Source: Candidatus Margulisiibacteriota bacterium (lineage in GTDB: Bacteria; Margulisbacteria; WOR-1; O2-12-FULL-45-9; XYB2-FULL-48-7). From it: a stretch of 7,121 bases of DNA. The stretch lies in NCBI GenBank assembly GCA_028717325.1, contig JAQUOB010000037.1:1969-9089 (forward strand). Reading direction: 5' to 3'. Position 1 is the stretch's first letter; each line of letters opens with the position of its first letter. Positions 5,531-7,121 of the stretch are shown in pieces. The notes under the pieces are model-generated. The model saw nothing but the letters and a program-made list of their open reading frames with translations. It did not search any database and was not told where the DNA came from. A program made the position numbers and the translations under genes.

Positions 5531-6136
5531 ATGGTCAGATTTACCGGCTACGCGAAAAAAAGAGAACCGAAATGGCCCTACGCCGTGATGGCGCTGATAA
5601 TAATTTTAGTTGCCGTTATTGTCATCTCTATCGCTTCGGCCATCGCCGCCTGGCTGGAGAGCGAGATCAATAATCGGTCGGCTCAAGCGCCCGTCGCTTC
5701 CTCAACTTCGGTCACTTCCTCAACTTCGGCTTTGCCGACCTCGACCGGACCGAAAGAAACGACAAAAACGACGGCAGCGCCGGCGACGATCACCGAAAAG
5801 CCGACCGGCTTGAGAGTTGACAAGCTGATCATCGCGAGCGGCGTTGACGAGAGCAATCGGCCGGTTGACGACCTGTCAAAAATTTCCGTTAATGAATGCA
5901 ATACAGTTTATTGTTATACCAGGTTGGTGAACAGCGGCGCGTCGCAAGTCATCCGGCATGTCTGGCTGGCACCGAGCGGCAGGGTCGCGGCCGAGATCGA
6001 GCTGTCGGCGCACGGCGGCGCGACCGATACTTATAGTTATGTTAGCATCGGCGGCCTGAAAACCGGGCAGTGGGAGGTGCGCGTCGAAACTAAGGCAGGG
6101 GAAGTTTTAGCGAAGCGGAGCTTTGCTACTTATTGA
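5531..6136 (+). CDS. Membrane-anchored DUF2914 domain protein
   Basis: A 201-aa protein with a basic N-terminus, one strong hydrophobic helix (~17-40), a Ser/Thr/Ala/Pro-rich linker (~50-92) and a C-terminal DUF2914-like domain (~95-200). The domain fits the family pattern: LRVDKLIIASGVDESNRPVD, NTVYCYTRLVN, IRHVWL, a DTYSYVSIGGLKTGQWEV stretch and GEVLAKRSF at the end. The topology suggests an extracytoplasmic domain tethered to the membrane by its N-terminal helix. DUF2914 has no settled function. The ATG lies three bases after the FAH stop and has only a weak, distant Shine-Dalgarno site (AGAGG near 5512), so translation is probably coupled. Its 3' end overlaps the convergent LysM-like gene by seven bases. 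Confidence 0.82.
   Translation: MVRFTGYAKKREPKWPYAVMALIIILVAVIVISIASAIAAWLESEINNRSAQAPVASSTSVTSSTSALPTSTGPKETTKTTAAPATITEKPTGLRVDKLIIASGVDESNRPVDDLSKISVNECNTVYCYTRLVNSGASQVIRHVWLAPSGRVAAEIELSAHGGATDTYSYVSIGGLKTGQWEVRVETKAGEVLAKRSFATY
5697..5732. repeat. Short tandem repeat in the Ser/Thr linker
   Basis: Two adjacent 18-bp units share their first 15 bases (CTTCCTCAACTTCGG) and encode the SSTSVTSSTSA stretch of the DUF2914 protein linker. This is probably a recent slip duplication in a low-constraint spacer. Confidence 0.6.
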
Positions 6137-6327
6137 AAAGAGAGGGTCGAGGCCTTCAGATCGATAACCACTATTTCTCCCGGCTTGGGCTCCGAGATAC
6201 CATCGGTCCCCTGAAGCTGTACATTATATTTAGCGGCGATCTTTGCCATGTTCTCCCCGGCGTTGACCCGATGGAAATAGAGCGAAGCATTTTTCGGCAC
6301 ATAGGCGGGCGTGGTTAAAAGTGTCAT
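6130..6327 (-). CDS. Small LysM-like domain protein
   Basis: A 65-aa protein. Residues ~19-56 read as one LysM-like module: HRVNAGENMAKIAAKYNV, then GISEPKPGEIVVIDL, corresponding to the usual xVxxGDTLxxIAxxYxV...LxxGxxLxI pattern. LysM domains typically bind peptidoglycan or related glycans, but here there is no signal peptide, membrane helix or partner domain, so the protein is predicted cytoplasmic unless exported in an unknown way. AAAGGA seven bases before the ATG supports this start. It is convergent with the DUF2914 gene and overlaps its end by seven bases. It could be a small adaptor or a remnant of a larger LysM protein. The expected LysM Asp-Thr-Leu is Glu-Asn-Met here, so assignment is moderate. 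Confidence 0.65.
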   Translation of the reverse strand: MTLLTTPAYVPKNASLYFHRVNAGENMAKIAAKYNVQLQGTDGISEPKPGEIVVIDLKASTLSFQ

Positions 6328-6333
6328 TGTTTA

Positions 6334-6339
6334 TCCTTT
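6334..6339 (-). promoter_or_regulatory. Shine-Dalgarno site of the LysM-like gene
   Basis: AAAGGA on the minus strand sits seven bases ahead of the ATG at 6327-6325. It supports the short protein being translated as called. No convincing promoter was found upstream on that strand. Confidence 0.6.
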
Positions 6340-6390
6340 CCTCTTACAATAACCAATCGAAAAATAAGGGCCTAAACTTGCGTGATTGTG

Positions 6391-6399
6391 TGATAAAAT
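6391..6399 (+). promoter_or_regulatory. Likely extended -10 promoter of tRNA-Arg
   Basis: TGATAAAAT gives TGn plus TAAAAT (five of six to TATAAT). The transcript would start only about two or three bases before the tRNA 5' end at 6409. No -35 element stands out at the usual spacing. Confidence 0.45.
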
Positions 6400-6408
6400 A
6401 TTTTTTAT

Positions 6409-6482
6409 GCGCCCGTAGCTCAACTGGATAGAGTATTAGCCTCCGAAGCTAAGGGTTGTGGGTTCAAATCCCACCGGGCGCA
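6409..6482 (+). tRNA. tRNA-Arg, anticodon CCG
   Basis: A full cloverleaf can be drawn. Acceptor GCGCCCG (6409-6415) pairs with CGGGCGC (6475-6481), with discriminator A at 6482. The D stem is GCTC/GAGT. Anticodon stem TTAGC/GCTAA surrounds the loop CTCCGAA, giving anticodon CCG at 6443-6445, which reads the Arg codon CGG. The T arm is GTGGG-TTCAAAT-CCCAC. The 3' CCA is not encoded (the next bases are ATT), so the 3' end would need trimming and CCA addition. A protein ATG follows 9 nt after the tRNA. Confidence 0.96.
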
Positions 6483-6491
6483 ATTTTAATT

Positions 6492-7121
6492 ATGGACTTC
6501 ATCAAATTTTTAGGTACCGCCGGGGCGCGGGTGGTGGTGGCGAGGCAGCTGCGGGCCTCCGGCGGCATCTGGCTGTCGCTTGACGGGACCAATCTCTTGA
6601 TCGACCCGGGCCCGGGTTCGCTGGTCCATTGTTTCCGCTCTCGGCCCAAACTCGACCCCACGACCCTGGACGGGATCGTCCTGACCCACAAGCATCTCGA
6701 CCACGCCGCTGATATTAATGTAATGATGGAGGCGATGACGATCGGGGGCAAGGAGAAGCGGGGGACAGTGCTCGTGCCGCAAGATGCCCTGTCCGGCCCC
6801 GACCCGGTCATTTACAAATATATCAGGCCGTTCGTGGCGCGGATCGAGGTCTTGAAGGCAAAAGGAAAATATAAGCTGGGCGGCCTCGCGGTGTCGGCCC
6901 CCGTCAGGCATGTCCACGGGGTGGAGACCTACGGGCTGATCATCAAAAGCCAAAAGCACCGGATCGCTTATATTACGGACACCAAATATTTTCCGGACAT
7001 TTTAAAAAAATATAAAGCCGACGTGATCATCATCAGTGTTTTGAGCACCAAACCGAACCCGTTCGATCATTTGAGCGTTGAAGACGTCAAGCTTATTGTC
7101 CGGGCGCTCAAGCCGAAGACC
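6492..7121 (+). CDS. MBL-fold metallo-hydrolase, C-terminus beyond window
   Basis: 210 codons of a metallo-beta-lactamase-fold protein running off the right edge. It starts MDFIKFLGTAGAR and carries LLIDPGPGS (35-43), the zinc-binding signature THKHLDH (65-71; H66, H68, D70, H71), RHVHGVETYG (139-148) with a further His ligand candidate, ITDTKYF (161-167) with the bridging-Asp candidate D163, and FDHLSVED (191-198) with a late His. These give a complete set of candidate metal ligands, so it is probably an active hydrolase. The general look resembles RNase Z/phosphodiesterase-like MBL proteins, but there is no sign of the RNase Z flexible arm and the substrate is unknown. The ATG lies 9 nt after the tRNA and has no Shine-Dalgarno site. 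Confidence 0.9.
   Translation, partial: MDFIKFLGTAGARVVVARQLRASGGIWLSLDGTNLLIDPGPGSLVHCFRSRPKLDPTTLDGIVLTHKHLDHAADINVMMEAMTIGGKEKRGTVLVPQDALSGPDPVIYKYIRPFVARIEVLKAKGKYKLGGLAVSAPVRHVHGVETYGLIIKSQKHRIAYITDTKYFPDILKKYKADVIIISVLSTKPNPFDHLSVEDVKLIVRALKPKT

Noticed and set aside
6464..6959. Minus-strand ORFs of 115 and 149 aa over the tRNA/MBL region
   Set aside because: They run antisense to the tRNA or the MBL frame with its intact THKHLDH motif.

Overview
The window comes from a bacterial chromosome with moderate-to-high GC content. It is gene-dense, with short intergenic gaps, Shine-Dalgarno sites and sigma70-type promoters. The mix of ordinary metabolic and repair genes with one probable diversity-generating retroelement (DGR) target protein, plus the protein style, would fit an uncultured candidate-phylum bacterium (for example the Margulisbacteria/Saganbacteria area). 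That placement is a low-confidence inference; nothing here fixes the taxonomy.

Layout. Bases 1-1075 (minus) hold the first 358 codons of a pabB-type aminodeoxychorismate synthase gene whose 3' end lies outside the window. A compact divergent promoter built on an 18-bp palindrome (1138-1155) separates it from an AI-2E/PerM-family membrane protein gene (1177-2214, plus). That gene overlaps tail to tail with a 61-aa 4-oxalocrotonate tautomerase-family gene (2211-2396, minus), which is divergent from mutM/fpg (2451-3317, plus). At 3484-4281 (plus) is a gene with clearly different codon use. It encodes a formylglycine-generating-enzyme/C-type-lectin-fold protein whose last ~40 residues look like the variable region of a DGR target. 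A minus-strand YbhB/PEBP-family gene with a signal peptide (4311-4838) follows, then a plus-strand pair: an FAH-family hydrolase (4910-5527) and a membrane-anchored DUF2914 protein (5531-6136). A 65-aa LysM-like gene (6130-6327, minus) converges on that pair. A tRNA-Arg(CCG) gene (6409-6482) is followed 9 nt later by an MBL-fold hydrolase gene (6492 to the right edge).

How the genes relate. Most are independent housekeeping or accessory units: folate (p-aminobenzoate) synthesis, oxidised-base repair and small-molecule turnover. The only clear same-strand unit is FAH-DUF2914; tRNA-MBL is a possible second.

The main discovery candidate is the 3484-4281 gene. Between its RGGSW and IGFR motifs, 21 of 24 codons end in C or T, and arginine codons switch abruptly from mainly AGA/AGG to CGC/CGT. 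This is expected if the segment was copied from an Asn(AAY)-rich template by an adenine-mutating reverse transcriptase. No reverse transcriptase or template repeat is visible in the window, so this would be an unlinked target. Other notable points are a palindromic element read in frame inside pabB, a perfect consensus promoter placing the PEBP transcript start almost on the first ATG while an internal ATG has a strong Shine-Dalgarno site, and a protein gene lacking a Shine-Dalgarno site directly behind a tRNA.
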